A DNA stretch of 64,000 nucleotides from Leptobrachium leishanense (GCA_009667805.1 RXON01001508.1:1-64000), one strand, 5' to 3'. Shown: positions 1-11,070, numbered from the stretch's first letter. Notes: generated by a model not told the origin, from the sequence alone. Made by a program: numbers and translations.

Positions 1-2265
1 GGGTTCCTCCATATAGTCAGGGTGTGTGGGTGTCTTTTTATGGGTTCCCCATATATTCAGGGTGTGCGGGTGTCTTTTAGGGGTTCTTCCATATATTCAG
101 GGTGTGTGGGTGTGTTTTTAGGGGTTCTTCCATATATTCAGGGTGTGTGGGTGTATTTTTAGGGGTTCCTCCATATATTCAGGGTGTGTGGCTGTGTTTT
201 TAGGGGTTCTTCCATATATTCAGGGCTGTTGGGTGATTTTAGGGTTCTCCATATATCAGGGTGTGTGGGTGTTCATTTAGGAAGCTCCTCCATATATTCT
301 GGGTGTATTTTTAGGGGTTCCTCCATATATTCCGGGTGTGTGGCTGTGTTTTTAGGGGTTCTTCCATATATTCAGGGTGTGTGGGTGTATTTTTAGGGGT
401 TCCTTCATATATTCAGGGTGTGTGGGTGTCATTTTAGGAGCTCCTCCATATATTCTGGGTGTGTGGGTGTATTTTTAGGGGTTCTTCCATATATTCAGGG
501 TGTGTGGGTGTATTTTTAGGGGTTCCTCCATATATTCAGGGTGTGTGGGTGTATTTTTAGGGGTTCTTCCATATATACAGGGTGTGTTTTTAGGGGTTCT
601 TCTATATATTCAGGGTGTGTGGGTGTGTTTTTAGGGGTTCCTCCATATATTCAGGGTGTGTGGGTGTATTTTTAGAGGTTCCTCTATTCAGGGTGTGCAG
701 GTGTATTTTTAGGGGTTCTTCCATATATTCAGGGTGTGCGGGTGTATTTTTAGGGGTTCCTCCATATATTCAGGGTGTGTGGGTGTATTTTTAGGGGTTC
801 TTCCATATATACAGGGTGTGTGGGTGTGTTTTTAGGGGGTTCTTCCATATATTCAGGGTGTGTGGGTGTGTTTTTAGGGGTTCCTCCATATATTCAGGGT
901 GTGCGGGTGTGTTTTTAGGGGTTCCTCCATATATTCAGGGTGTGTGGGTGTATTTTTAGGGCTTCCTCCATATATTCAGGGTGTGGGTGTATTTTTAGGG
1001 TTCCTCCATATATTCAGGGTGTGCGGTGTGTTTTAGGGTTCCTCCATATATTCAGGGTGTGTGGGTGTGTTTTTAGGGGTCCTCCATATATTCAGGGTGT
1101 GCGGGTGTGTTTTTAGGGGCTCCTCCATATATTCAGGGTGTGCGGGTGTCTTTTTAGGGGTTCCCCATATATTCAGGGTGTGCGGGTGTCTTTTAGGGGT
1201 TCCTCCATATATTCAGGGTGTGTGGCTGTGTTTTTAGGGGTTCTTCCATATATTCAGGGTGTGTGGGTTTATTTTTAGGGGTTCCTCCATATATTCAGGG
1301 TGTGTGGGTGTCATTTTAGGAGCTCCTCCATATATTCCGGGTGTGTGGGTGTGTTTTTAGGGGTTCTTCCATATATTCAGGGTGTGCGGGTGTATTTTTA
1401 GGGGTTCCTCCATATATTCAGGGTGTGTGGGTGTATTTTTAGGGGTTCTTCCATATATACAGGGTGTTCGGGTGTATTTTTAGGGGTTCCTCCATATATT
1501 CAGGGTGTGTGGGTGTATTTTTAGGGGTTCTTCCATATATACAGGGTGTGTTTTTAGGGGGTTCTTCCATATATTCAGGGTGTGGGTGTCTTTTTAGGGG
1601 CTCCTCCATATATTCAGGGTGTGTGGGTGTGTTTTTAGGGGTTCCTCCATATATTCAGGGTGTGCGGGTGTCTTTTTAGGGGTTCCTCCATATATTCAGG
1701 GTGTGTGGGTGTCTTTTTATGGGTTCCCCCATATATTCAGGGTGTGCGGGTGTCTTTTAGGGGTTCCTCCATATATTCAGGGTGTGTGGGTGTGTTTTTA
1801 GGGGTTCTTCCATATATTCAGGGTGTGTGGGTGTATTTTTAGGGGTTCCTCCATATATTCAGGGTGTGTGGCTGTGTTTTTAGGGGTTCTTCCATATATT
1901 CAGGGTGTGTGGGTGTATTTTTAGGGGTTCCTCCATATATTCAGGGTGTGTGGGTGTCATTTTAGGAGCTCCTCCATATATTCTGGGTGTGTGGCTGTGT
2001 TTTTAGGGGTTCTTCCATATATTCAGGGTGTGTGGGTGTATTTTTAGGGGTTCCTCCATATATTCAGGGTGTGTGGGTGTCATTTTAGGAGCTCCTCCAT
2101 ATATTCAGGGTGTGTGGGTGTATTTTTAGGGGTTCTTCCATATATACAGGGTGTGTTTTTAGGGGTTCTTCCATATATTCAGGGTGTGTGGGTGTGTTTT
2201 TAGGGGTTCCTCCATATATTCAGGGTGTGTGGGTGTATTTTTAGGGGCTCCTCCATATTTTCAGG
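1..2265. repeat. 41-bp satellite/minisatellite array, left end outside window
   Basis: About 55 tandem copies of a 41-bp unit built around CCATATATTCAGGGTGTG and a T-rich block, with recurrent variants (TTCCTCC/TTCTTCC, GTATTTTTA/GTGTTTTTA, and a CATTTTAGGAGCTCC type). Variants recur in the same order at about 1-540 and 1680-2270, suggesting amplification of multi-unit blocks. Short open frames across it are artefacts of the repetition. The array starts before the window. Confidence 0.97.
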
Positions 2266-2573
2266 GTGTGTGAGGTTACAGGGGGGTGTCTGGGATTGAG
2301 TCCCAGGCCATGGAGGAAGATTTGGGGATCTCACTGGCTGCGCAGAGACCAGAGCAGTGATCTTCACAGTTTGCTCCCAGGCAGCACTTTTCAGGTATTT
2401 CCCCTCTGCCCATCTTCTGGGAGCTGGCGTTTCATGCCTGGTTTCCCATGCTGCGTTTGTCCGAGGCCTCATGTGTTGCTTCTGATGAGCCGGCGCGCTC
2501 CCTGTGTAAGTGAGCTGTACTCTGGCATGCTTGTATCTGGTGTGCACATGGCTGGCTGGTGTCACACACCTGT
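2266..2573. other. Single-copy flank, no gene seen
   Basis: Non-repetitive sequence following the satellite. It has overlapping short open frames on both strands with no recognisable domain. I see no promoter, RNA gene or mobile element. Confidence 0.5.
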
Positions 2574-2582
2574 GTTCTGATT

Positions 2583-2817
2583 TAGGGTTGACAGATCGGA
2601 CATGTTTTACTTGACACAAATTACCAATTCATGCAAAGGGGAGCACAAGGAAAAGTGCTGCCCTGCAACATGTATAATTCATATGCTGGGATTAATTTGG
2701 TTTCTTACCTGTAGTGTATGGATTAGACATGCTGCAGGGTGGCATTTTTCATGCACTACCCATCAGCCTGAATACATTATATATGTCCAGGAACACCTGG
2801 CCGATCTGGCAGCCCTA
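2583..2817. mobile_element. hAT-like MITE, 235 bp, with TIRs and 8-bp TSD
   Basis: The left end TAGGGTTGACAGATCGGACA and the reverse complement of the right end TAGGGCTGCCAGATCGGCCA match at 17 of 20 bases. The element is flanked by GTTCTGAT (2574-2581) and GTTCTGAG (2818-2825), a 7/8 match as expected for an 8-bp hAT target duplication. There is one extra T between the left TSD and TAGGG. It is too short to code for transposase. Confidence 0.75.
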
Positions 2818-2989
2818 GTTCTGAGCCATTTGTATAATCACCGTTGCCTTCTTCACCCCTGCCACAGAGACCTGTCTGACATTTCCTAAGTGCTGGCAAC
2901 CTCACCATGTTTCTGTTCTCCAACTGTGTGTCCAGCGTGCCGCCTACCTGTGCTGCACCTTCAGCACCACCACCTGTGCTGTGTGAGAG

Positions 2990-3260
2990 GTGTAGGGCTA
3001 TTGTACAGGTGGTTATGGGAGACGTACCGTTGCTGTACAGGAAGTGCATGCACGCGTATTGTACAAGTAGTTTTAAAGAGGAGTTTGGGTGTTGTACATG
3101 TGGTTATAGGAGGCGTAGGGATGTTGTTTGAGAGGTATACAGAAGGTGTATGGGTATAGTACATGTGGTTAGGTGTATGGGTATTGTACAGGCTGTGTAT
3201 TGGAGGTGGTTATTGGCGGTGTATGGGTGGTGTATTGGAGGTGTACGGGTGTTGTTAGAG
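2990..3260. repeat. Degenerate minisatellite based on TTGTACAGGTGGTTAT
   Basis: Irregular units of about 30 bp, each beginning with a variant of TTGTACAGGTGGTTATGGGA and ending in GGTGTA/GACGTA, decay rightward. Open frames here have no coding look. Confidence 0.65.
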
Positions 3261-3265
3261 CTGGT

Positions 3266-3976
3266 TGCCTAAACCCTATTCCCGCAGAACAATGTTGCGC
3301 TGATTACATGGTGGCAGGCGACCGCCTCTCTCTATCTCTCTCTGCGGCCGCATGTTGTGGCAGAGATAGAGGGAGACGGATCTTGTTGTCATTCAGCGGC
3401 GGAGCGGCTTGTAATGTCTAATTGAATGCAGTGTTTAATTTTAATTAACATATTAATGAGCATTTTTCGGGCCCCTCAGCTTGGCGCCGGTGTGCGGACG
3501 GGCCTGGAGAGGTGCTGGCATTTCTGCGGTAAGGGCAGTAACCTTGCAGGCGTTCATCTATGTCCGAACATGAGATCGGCGGCTGAACATCAATTACAGT
3601 CTGTTCTGAGTCGCAAATATCTGCTTTTACTGCGAGATAATCACATCCAGGAACATGGAATTAGACGGCAGATAAGAGCCGCCTTTGGCCTGTAATGTCG
3701 GGGGGGGGTTCCTGTTTGCATTAGACCTGTCTAGGATACAGTATCAGGCGTTACCAATCCACACGTTACACGCAGAAATAAAACTACCCGGACACGGTGA
3801 GCTGAACGCCACTCACCTCCATAGCCTTACAGGGCGCAGCGAGGCTGCACGCAGAGTATACTGCAGACATCACATCAAACAGCAGCAGCCGGGCCTGTGG
3901 GAGTGCAACCACATACATAAACCCGAAATCTGTCTATAATACAGAGCAAACACACGGTCACGAGAGCCACCAGTTA
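3266..3976. other. Single-copy stretch, possible conserved noncoding element
   Basis: No gene or transposon ends are visible. The segment about 3380-3720 has TAATTAACATATTAATGAG and other homeobox-core-like motifs embedded in non-repetitive sequence with mixed GC, which is the look of vertebrate developmental enhancers. This is only an impression from composition. At 3335-3385 a small inverted repeat of TCTATCTCTCTC/GAGATAGAGGGAGA type flanks CGGCCGCATG. Confidence 0.3.
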
Positions 3977-4084
3977 CATCAGTCCAGTGACGTAACCAGA
4001 GTTATGGGCGCCCGGGGCAGAAATTCCCCCCCCCCCCACACCCTCATTATATAAACATCCACTCTGGTTATAAGTAGGCCCGGA

Positions 4085-4350
4085 CAAAATATAGGACCCC
4101 CAGAATTATATACACAGGCACAGGAGGACCCCAAAAATTATATACACAGGCACAGGAGGACCCCAAGAATTATGTACACAGGCACAGGAGGACCCCCAGA
4201 ATTATGTACACTGGACCCCCAGAACTATATACACAGGCACTGGACCCCCAGAACTATATACACAGGCACAGGAGGACCCTCAAAATTATGTACACAGGCA
4301 CAGGAGGACCCCCAGAATTATATATACAGGCACAGTAGGACCCCCAGAAT
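4085..4350. repeat. 32-bp minisatellite inside the hAT element
   Basis: About eight units of CAGGCACAGGAGGACCCC followed by AGAATTATGTACA/TATACA, with some units shortened. The 83-aa frame over it is a by-product of repetition. Confidence 0.85.
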
Positions 4351-4410
4351 CATTCACTCTCAGACCTCAGATGGGGACCCGCGCATGCCAGCATGCTCCT
4401 CCACGAGGCC

Positions 4411-4499
4411 CGCCAGCTTCTGAAGGCTTTTTTATGTGCTCTCGCGAGATCGCGTGAAATCTCGCTGTAGTCCGCATCACAGCCTTCAGAAGGCCGGCG
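4411..4499. repeat. Inverted repeat, arms about 18 bp
   Basis: CGCCAGCTTCTGAAGGCT (4411-4428) pairs with AGCCTTCAGAAGGCCGGCG (4481-4499) with one bulge. The loop is CpG-rich (TCTCGCGAGATCGCG) and is itself partly palindromic. It is probably an internal part of the host transposon. Confidence 0.6.
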
Positions 4500-4759
4500 G
4501 CAGTGCGAGGCAGCATGCTGTGCGCTCACTTTGTCGGGCTCGGGCCACAGCGGGAACCTGCGTTCCCGCAGGACTCGAGCCCAGGTCTCTGGGCAGGGCT
4601 GGACTGGGACAAAAAATTGGCCCTGGACTTCACCCAGCAGACCGGCCCACTTTAATTATGTAAACATGCAAAAACAAAATTGTATATAGACCATAAGTAT
4701 TGCAAAAAATGTTATTATATATTCCATTGCCCAGTTTGCAGCCCCCATATAATTTATTT

Positions 4760-5504
4760 ATTTATTTATAAAGGATTTTACCAGGAAGGATACATTGAGA
4801 TTTCTCTCGTTTTCAAGTATGTCCTGGGTTCAAGTACATTGAAGTGTTACATTTACAGAAATACAAAGTAATACAATGTAAGATATTAACAACACAAATA
4901 TACAGATTAACAGAAAATAAATATGTAGGAAATATAGTCACTAGGTTACATGTTTACAGGTGCATTCTGTATTGAGGTATGTTAATAGGGAAATTTTGAG
5001 TGACTTAAGACTGGTGGAAGATTTGATGGTGTCTGGGAGGTTATTCCATAATTGTGGTGCTCTGTAGGAAAATGAGGACCGAGCCACTGTCTTTTTGTAG
5101 TGTGGTATAGCAAGTAAGGTGCTGGTCCTGGATCGGAGGTTATAGGATGAGGGAGCTGCTGGGGGAAGCAGTCTATTCAGGTAGGGTGGCAGCTTCCCAG
5201 AGATGCTCTTAAACACCAGGCTGGAAAGGTGAAGGGTGCGTCTGGATTCTAGTGATGGCCAGTTTAGCTGTTTTAACATGTCACAATGGTGGGTCATGTA
5301 GTTACATTGTAGCGCAAAGCGGCAGAATGAGTTATACAGTGTAGTAAGTTTATGAAGGTGTGTTTGCGGGGCGGCTGCATACACTACATCTCCGTAATCA
5401 ATAGCCGGCATAAGCATTTGCTGTACAATCTGCTTTCTTACCGCGGGACTCAGGCAGGATTTGTTTCTGTACAGGGCACCTAGTTTGGGGTAAATTTAAT
5501 ATAT
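4760..5504 (-). mobile_element. 5'-truncated non-LTR retrotransposon with about 33-bp TSD
   Basis: The sequence is bounded by a near-perfect direct repeat of about 33 bp (4726-4759 and 5505-5538, around TTGCCCAGTTTGCAGCCCCC), a target-site duplication of the hAT element interior. On the minus strand it ends in a short TTATAAATAAATAAATAAAT tail. It holds the last part of a LINE ORF plus a 3' UTR. Its last 58 bp before the tail are shared with the SINE at 6311-6515. Confidence 0.9.
4941..5417 (-). pseudogene. LINE ORF2 C-terminal fragment (reverse transcriptase thumb/C-terminal region)
   Basis: This open frame is a truncated 3' part of a non-LTR retrotransposon polyprotein. It starts at a YGDVVYAAA-type motif and continues through the C-terminal block with PQLWNNLPDTIKSSTSLKSL. 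That block has the FSYRAPQLWNNLP and KSLLTYL pattern seen downstream of the palm in L2/CR1/Rex1-related LINEs. The palm with the YADD motif is absent because the copy is 5' truncated. The start used is simply the first ATG in the surviving frame and is not a biological start. It lies inside a hAT element, on the strand opposite to the SINE that shares its tail. It would be non-functional. The clade assignment (L2/Rex1-like) is an inference from motifs. Confidence 0.8.
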
Positions 5505-6120
5505 ATTGCCCAGTTTGCAGCCCCCATATAATTTATTATATAAAAATATTACCCAGTTTGCAGCCCCCTCCCCACTTCCATCACCCTCATTCACCTTCGG
5601 CCATAGAATCTTCTTTCTTCTATGATGACATCCCAACCTGCAAAAAAAGCAATAAAGCAGTGACAGTAGTTATTTATACTCACCTCCAATCTGTCCCATC
5701 TCCCAGTCGAACACCTCAGGCGCCCCTGGTCTCTTCACCTCTTCTCTGCGCGTCATGTGAGAGGTCAGAGGTCCACAGCTTCCTGGAGGGGGCGGTGCCT
5801 GGCAGCTTGCTATTCCCAGACACATGCTGTGCGTCTGGGAGTCGCGCTGGGGGGCCGTGAATCGCAACCAGACAAACTCCGGAATCTGACTTTTGAGAGT
5901 CCGATACCGGAGCTTCTGATTGGGAAAGCGGCGCCCTACTGAGTCTTCGGCCAGTACATGCCTGTCTCTGGGTGGTGGCAGTGGCTTGAGAACCGTTGGG
6001 GCACCGGCGGCCGGCGCCCCCCCCCTCGGCCCTGCGCCCAGGGCACCCGCACCGGCTGCCCCAGCGGTTGTTACGCCACTGCATCAGTCATGACCAAAGC
6101 TTCTCCAAGGTTTGTGTTTT

Positions 6121-7269
6121 TGTTGCGAATCCCCACCAGGAGGAGAATATGATCCTTGTACGCAGCACCTATCCTTTCCCTCCGATCCTTATAATGGTCG
6201 GTATGTATATATATATATATATATCCCTAGACTGACACTGAAGAAGCCAAAAGTGAGAACATATAGCCAAACCAAAATGCCAGAGAATATCGTAAGCTGT
6301 TGCCAGGGGTCCGTATATGGAGTAGAGGTAATGTCACTGCTCTGCATGGAGAGAGCCTGTGGAGACATGGGTTCGATCCCAGCGAGCAACCTCTCCAGTA
6401 AGTGTCCTTGGCAAGACACCTAACGGTACAGACTCGCCACCCAGGACATACTTGAAAACGAGAGAAATCTCAATGTATCCTTCCTGGTAAAATCCTTTCT
6501 CAAAAAAAAAAAAAATACCAATAAACACAGGAGCAGCTCTAAGGGATGTTAAACCACGAAAGGGCAATGTGTAAATGCATTGCCTGTGGCTTTAAACCCT
6601 CGGGTCTGCATCATCACGCCAGGCTCCACCCCCGGCGTCTCACGTGGCTGCCTGGACTCCTTTCATTACTCAGCGCCCGGCCAGCGAGGACGACACTGCT
6701 GGGCGCCTGTGTGTCAGGACCCGTACCCCATACCCCCTGGCGCCCCCTTTCTTTTCCCTTTTTCGCCATGGTCCATGACCTATGTTTATTTCTGGACTCT
6801 GACGTTCTGGCCATGGAGCCTCACCTGACCTCACCTTCCCCTGATTGCCCCAGTATTTGTGGAAGTTACACCCTCTCCAGCACACTTCCACATTGAAGTT
6901 GCAGACTGTGAACCTTTCTGAGAAAGCTCCCTGACGTTACCAAGGATTCCTTGATTGAACCACCAAAGACTCCAAGGACCCTCTGTTACTATCTGGACTT
7001 TCATTGCTTCATCATAACGGTACCCTCCCCATCCTGCTCCCCTTCTGCCCCCCAGCTAGGATCCCCGTGTACCAGACCTATTGCTGAACTCTGACCACTC
7101 TATTGTCTATTCCTTGCCTGATTCTATGTTCTTGTGTTTATGCTACATTAAACACCCTTTTGTTATTCTGAACCTGCCTCTTTCACTGCATCCTGGGCTC
7201 ACAACCCCACCATGCTACACCAATCGCAGTCTACCCGTGACACTGTGGTCCGTAGCGTGGTATGTAACA
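6121..7269 (-). repeat. 3' LTR of the Gypsy element, longer than its partner
   Basis: It begins TGTTGCGAATCC and ends TATGTAACA in plus orientation. It matches the other LTR over the first about 190 bp and again over 6517-6710. It contains one SINE insertion and about 530 bp (6716-7247) that the partner LTR lacks. The coding-strand polypurine tract GAGAGGGGTTTAC lies immediately inside at 7270-7284. The extra 530 bp is either ancestral LTR lost from the partner or an insertion here. Confidence 0.88.
6311..6515 (+). mobile_element. tRNA-derived SINE with LINE-like 3' tail
   Basis: The head contains a Pol III A-box-like TGGAGTAGAGG (6318-6328) and a B-box GGTTCGATCCC (6370-6380) at tRNA-like spacing. 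A core with TCCTTGGCAAGACACCT follows. The 3' tail (about 6440-6499) is nearly identical to the 3' UTR end of the LINE at 4760-5504, and a run of 13-14 A ends the copy. The other LTR lacks this segment, which proves insertion. No clear TSD is seen because the target is A-rich. Confidence 0.85.
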
Positions 7270-7274
7270 GTAAA

Positions 7275-7646
7275 CCCCTCTCTACGGGAGGTCCCCGAAC
7301 GACCACCCGGTGCCCGTGGGTGAGCCCTATGGAAAGCATGAACCAACCGAGGAGCATGGACATCATGAGCAGGCAGCCATGAACGGTCCTCCGGCCCATA
7401 ACCCTTCCAGTCAAAGTCTGGAAGCAAGCACGGACTTGATTTCGTACTCCTCTTCAACTTCAACAGGTGGAGGAGGGACAGAGGGTCTAGTGAAACGGTT
7501 ACATAACAGAGGTTTCAATAAACTCACATGGAACACATTACGGATACGGAGAGCTGGAGGTAAAGCCAATTCATACGAGATAGGGTTAATATGACGTAGT
7601 ACCCTGTAAGGGCCTATGAAGCGTGGTGCCAATTTCATCGTGGATA
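7275..7646 (-). pseudogene. Gypsy pol C-terminus: GPY/F module and chromodomain
   Basis: The minus-strand frame from 7646 carries APRFIGPYRVL, the GPY/F module at the end of chromovirus integrases, followed by [10 protein letters not shown]. After a frameshift near 7425, [11 protein letters not shown] and [17 protein letters not shown] give the aromatic-cage region of a chromodomain. This module is thought to steer integration by binding modified histone tails in chromoviruses. It ends just upstream of the polypurine tract and 3' LTR. The 5' neighbour, the integrase core, is separated from it by the 1.8-kb insertion at 7647-9467. The frameshift makes it a pseudogene. The family assignment is firm; the lineage (Tf1/Sushi) is well supported. 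Confidence 0.88.
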
Positions 7647-9467
7647 TGTCCGTTATATTGGAAGGGAAAAATTTAAAATGGATGCCTGTAGCCATTTTGT
7701 TTTTAAATAGAAAGTCTTTTCTTTCAATTTTCCCTAGTTCTAGGAATGAACCGAGATTTTTTTTTTTACAGAGTTCATGGCTAGGTGAAATCTTATTTTT
7801 TTTCTAGAAATACCAGACATGAAGGAACCTTAAAATGTCTTTGTGTGATATAATGCCCAAGCTAAGTGCTAGACCTGTCATAATTAAATTTATTGGTCTG
7901 TTTTAAGTCTTTAAAACAAAAAGATATTTTGTCTTGGGTATAGGAAAATAAGAGTTAAAAAAAAATTTGTAAGGTAAAATATATATTCACGAGATATATT
8001 TTTATAATCAAGGTATATTTTATTATATTTACAGTAGAAAATATATGCTCCAATAAATATTGTAGAAGTATAATTGGTAAATAGTATAATTGTTGAATAG
8101 ATTCTGTTGATTTTAGCTAGAGAAAAGAATTCAACTGATAAAGACTCAGTAAGTAACTAGAAAGGAGTGAGGAAATAAATCTACTTTTGACATGTAGAGA
8201 CTAAATGTCTACACTGGGAGAGAAGAAGGTCTTTGTGTCCAAAATGACCTCTTGACACGAGATAAGACATATAAAATTAAATGTTGGAATTAAGAAGTGC
8301 AACACTGCCCTCTAGAGGATAGTAAATATTATATTTGATATAATGAATAATATTGCCAAACGTCAAATTGACTATAATTGAAGCGGCAATGTTGGTTGCA
8401 GTCATTCAGAGACATACACCACAATGCATGCAGATTCCAGGACATGAGGCACTCTGAGGCTAACACACATCGCTAGCAGACCATTCCGGGACAAGGCACT
8501 CAAGACTCTCACCAAATCTCTAACTCACATGCATTGATTATCTAATATAGATAATTGTCACATATTCAAAAAACAACATTACACAAAGAATTCTAAGGCA
8601 GACTCATCAAAATCCAGATTGGAGAGGTAATGTATGAGAGCTATATAAATTAAGGAATTAATGTAATTATATATATTTGTAGTATTTTTGCAACAGATAG
8701 ACTGAGATTTCTCAGATTCTTGGTAGCTCCAAAATCTAAATATTTCTATTCTGCAGATAGAGATATGAAGAAGTGGACATAAGGATTTATCCTAAAAGAA
8801 ACTGTTGTAGTATTGATATATATATATATATATTGAATTTGGAAATTACTGTGATTGCTATTAATAAGCAAGGAATTATATAACTACAAAATAAAAAGCA
8901 AAAGATTAGTTTAATTCTCGAGATTAGGGGAGGATTCACTAAATAAGTTTTATTACTTATTTTAAATTAGCTTATCTTTTGTTGATCCATGTAGTATAGA
9001 GAGATATATACATCTCTAAGATTTAGCTGGTTAAACATTGTTTGCTGGGAAATGTATGTTGTATTAAGCAGAAATGTTTAACTTTTGTGTATTAGTTACT
9101 AACTGATAAGGTAAATGATATTAATCATATATGCAGTTACTAACAGGAGATACATATATTGTTAAGCTAGTTTTTATGTGCTGATGGATTGTGGTTTATA
9201 AATCTGTGATTATGATATGAGATTTGAAACTTTTTTTGTATACGTAATAAATATATATGGTTTTATCCGATTATTGATTATTGTATTTTTCAAAGCAAAA
9301 CACAGACAATTAAAAGAATTTAGGAGAATTTCTAGGAAATATAAACGATTGATATTTGTGTCTCGTATAAGTTTCTTATGAAATAATAATCCCCGCCATA
9401 TTGGAGGCTTGGCTGAGAAGTCCAATATATGACGTGTTGTAGTCACGTGCAGAGATTATATCCGACA
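7647..9467. mobile_element. 1.8-kb AT-rich insertion with TG...CA ends, probable solo LTR
   Basis: It interrupts the integrase between the core and the GPY/F module. It starts TGTCCGTTATATT and its other end, reverse-complemented, reads TGTCGGATATAAT (10 of 13 match). Flanks are GATA (7643-7646) and GGTA (9468-9471), a diverged 4-bp duplication. Removing the insert plus one flank keeps the integrase frame in register. It is very AT-rich with no domain in any frame; a (TA)n run lies near 8817-8832. TG...CA ends, short TIRs and a 4-bp TSD fit a retroviral-type solo LTR, but no related provirus is in the window. Confidence 0.6.
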
Positions 9468-9471
9468 GGTA

Positions 9472-10324
9472 CCTGTAACCTGATATGGCGGGTAAATAAC
9501 CAGACCTGATCCCCTACCTGATATACAGGTGACATCCGTCTACTTTTGTCAGCTTTACCTTTTTGAGTAACCACATTCCACTCAGATATCTTTTTGATTG
9601 CAACCCAAGTTTCGTGAAGGGTATGCAGGTGCTTCTCTATGGCGGGTAAATTGGAGGTGGGAAAGTGAGATGGGAGAGTCGGGGGATGGAAACCATATAT
9701 CGTAAAGAAAGAATGACCTGTCGTTTCATTGTCACAATTGTTTCGAGCATATTCAGCCCATGGTAAATAATCAGACCATGAGTGTTGCTGCTGCGATATA
9801 AAACAACGGAGGTATTGTTCGAGCCCTTGATTGGCTCTTTCGGATGCCCCGTTAGTTTGTGGGTGATAGGCGGATGAAAAAGCCATCTTAACTCCCATAC
9901 TTTTACAAAAACCCTCAAACTGTGATATGAATTGTGTGCCCCTATCTGAAACAATTTCAACAGGTATGCCATGGTGTTTAACAACATTGTTAATGAAAAC
10001 GGACACCAGATCCGAGGTAGAGGGTAGTTTAGGGAGAGGAACGAAGTGAGCCATTCTAGAAAAGCGGTCAACGATGGTGAGGATCACCGTGTTACCCTTG
10101 AATACGGGTAGATCGACTATGAAGTCCATGGAAACATGAGACCAGGGTCTAAGTGTTGCAACAATCCCACTGGTAAGTTCCTTTTGATTTCTTATTTCTG
10201 GCACATGTTTCACATACAGAAATATACTCTTTAACGTTCTGACGTAGGGCGGGCCACCAAAACTGTCTCCTTGGACTAGACACTGTCTTGGATATCCCCA
10301 TATGACCGGACGGTTTGGTGTCAT
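9472..10324 (-). pseudogene. Gypsy integrase catalytic core
   Basis: The DDE-type integrase core joins element cDNA to host DNA. The frame shows the first catalytic Asp in MDFIVDLP, the second in SDRGTQF, and the Glu in NGASERANQ followed by EQYLRCF. The late WSDYLPWAEYARN block is typical of Ty3/Gypsy. After this, VYQVGDQVWL and the RHIRLQVP block lead to the GPY/F module, where the insertion at 7647-9467 cuts the gene. The frame starts upstream in the zinc-finger region but is shifted relative to the RNase H frame near 10150-10180, so the polyprotein is broken there. All three catalytic acidic residues remain. Confidence 0.93.
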
Positions 10325-10964
10325 GATGCAATCTCATCAAGTTTTCTCTTTGGTTCTCAGGTACAAAGAGTTTATCGGGAGGTTTGCCCTCAGGAGCAAG
10401 TTTCTGAGCTACCTGAAGACACTCGAGCAAGGGAGAAGAGACAGTGACAGTGGTAGCCGAAACAATACACTCCCTAGGGACGATGGGATTATTATCCTGT
10501 ATGTGTTTCTCGTAGGGGTCGAATTGACGGGACAAGGCATCTGCCTTGATGTTCTTTGACCCAGGTCGATATGTCAAGAGGACACTGGACAGGAACAATG
10601 ACCACCTGGCCTGTCTGGCATTTAATCTTTTCGCATCCCCTATATACGTAAGATTTTTATGATCTGTGATTATCACAACGGGTATGGACGACCCTTCAAG
10701 CAGGTGTCTCCATTCGGATAAGGCGGACACAACCGCCAACAACTCTCGATTCCCTATATCATAGTTCATTTCAGCTGGAGACATTTTACGAGAAAAGAAC
10801 CCACAGGGATGTAACGGTTTATTTGGTGCTTCTCTTTGAGATAGAATGGCTTCTATTCCTATCTCCGAAGCATCGACCACTAACTGGAATGATAATCGAG
10901 GGTCTGGATGTCTCAGAACCGGAGCAGAAGTAAACGCGGTTTTCAGTGTTTGAAAAGCTTGCAC
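10149..10964 (-). pseudogene. Gypsy RNase H and integrase zinc-binding domain
   Basis: RNase H removes the RNA strand during reverse transcription. The fragment begins with the tether region ([14 protein letters not shown]), then LVVDASEIGIEA with the first catalytic Asp, NRELLAVV with the Glu, TDHKNL with the next Asp, and NIKADALSR at the end. It continues into the integrase HHCC finger: LHHDTKPSGHMG supplies the histidines and CETCARNK the cysteines. Read-through to the integrase core needs a frameshift at about 10165. Upstream, about 10970-11070 is degraded. In a living element this segment is part of one Pol polyprotein. Confidence 0.92.
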
Positions 10965-11070
10965 CTGGGGACCATTTCTGATTTTTGTATACCTTTCTTG
11001 GTCATGGCAGTTAACGGAGCCACCAAGGAGGAAATTTTTTTTATGAACCGTCTGTAGTAATTGGTAAAAC

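Larger units (their letters stand above)
3985..6081. mobile_element. hAT-superfamily element, TIR CAGTGRCGTAAC, 8-bp TSD
   Basis: The left end is CAGTGACGTAACCAGAG and the right end, read on the opposite strand, is CAGTGGCGTAACAACCG. Both are followed by GGG-rich sequence. The element is flanked by a perfect 8-bp duplication CATCAGTC at 3977-3984 and 6082-6089. TIRs beginning CAGTG with an 8-bp TSD indicate hAT. No transposase is visible, so this is a non-autonomous copy. It carries a 32-bp tandem array, an inverted repeat and a truncated LINE. A related diverged end (AGAAGCGTAACTAGAAACC) lies near 17193. Confidence 0.85.

Noticed and set aside
2200..3421. Short frames that might be exons of a host gene
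   Set aside because: No consensus splice pairs with conserved peptides could be identified, and several span MITE or minisatellite sequence.
5558..6152. Several frames of 60-122 aa around 5560-6150
   Set aside because: Located in the GC-rich end of the hAT element; overlapping on both strands, no domain.
6311..6400. tRNA gene
   Set aside because: A and B boxes are present but no cloverleaf acceptor pairing; the sequence continues into a SINE core and LINE-like tail.
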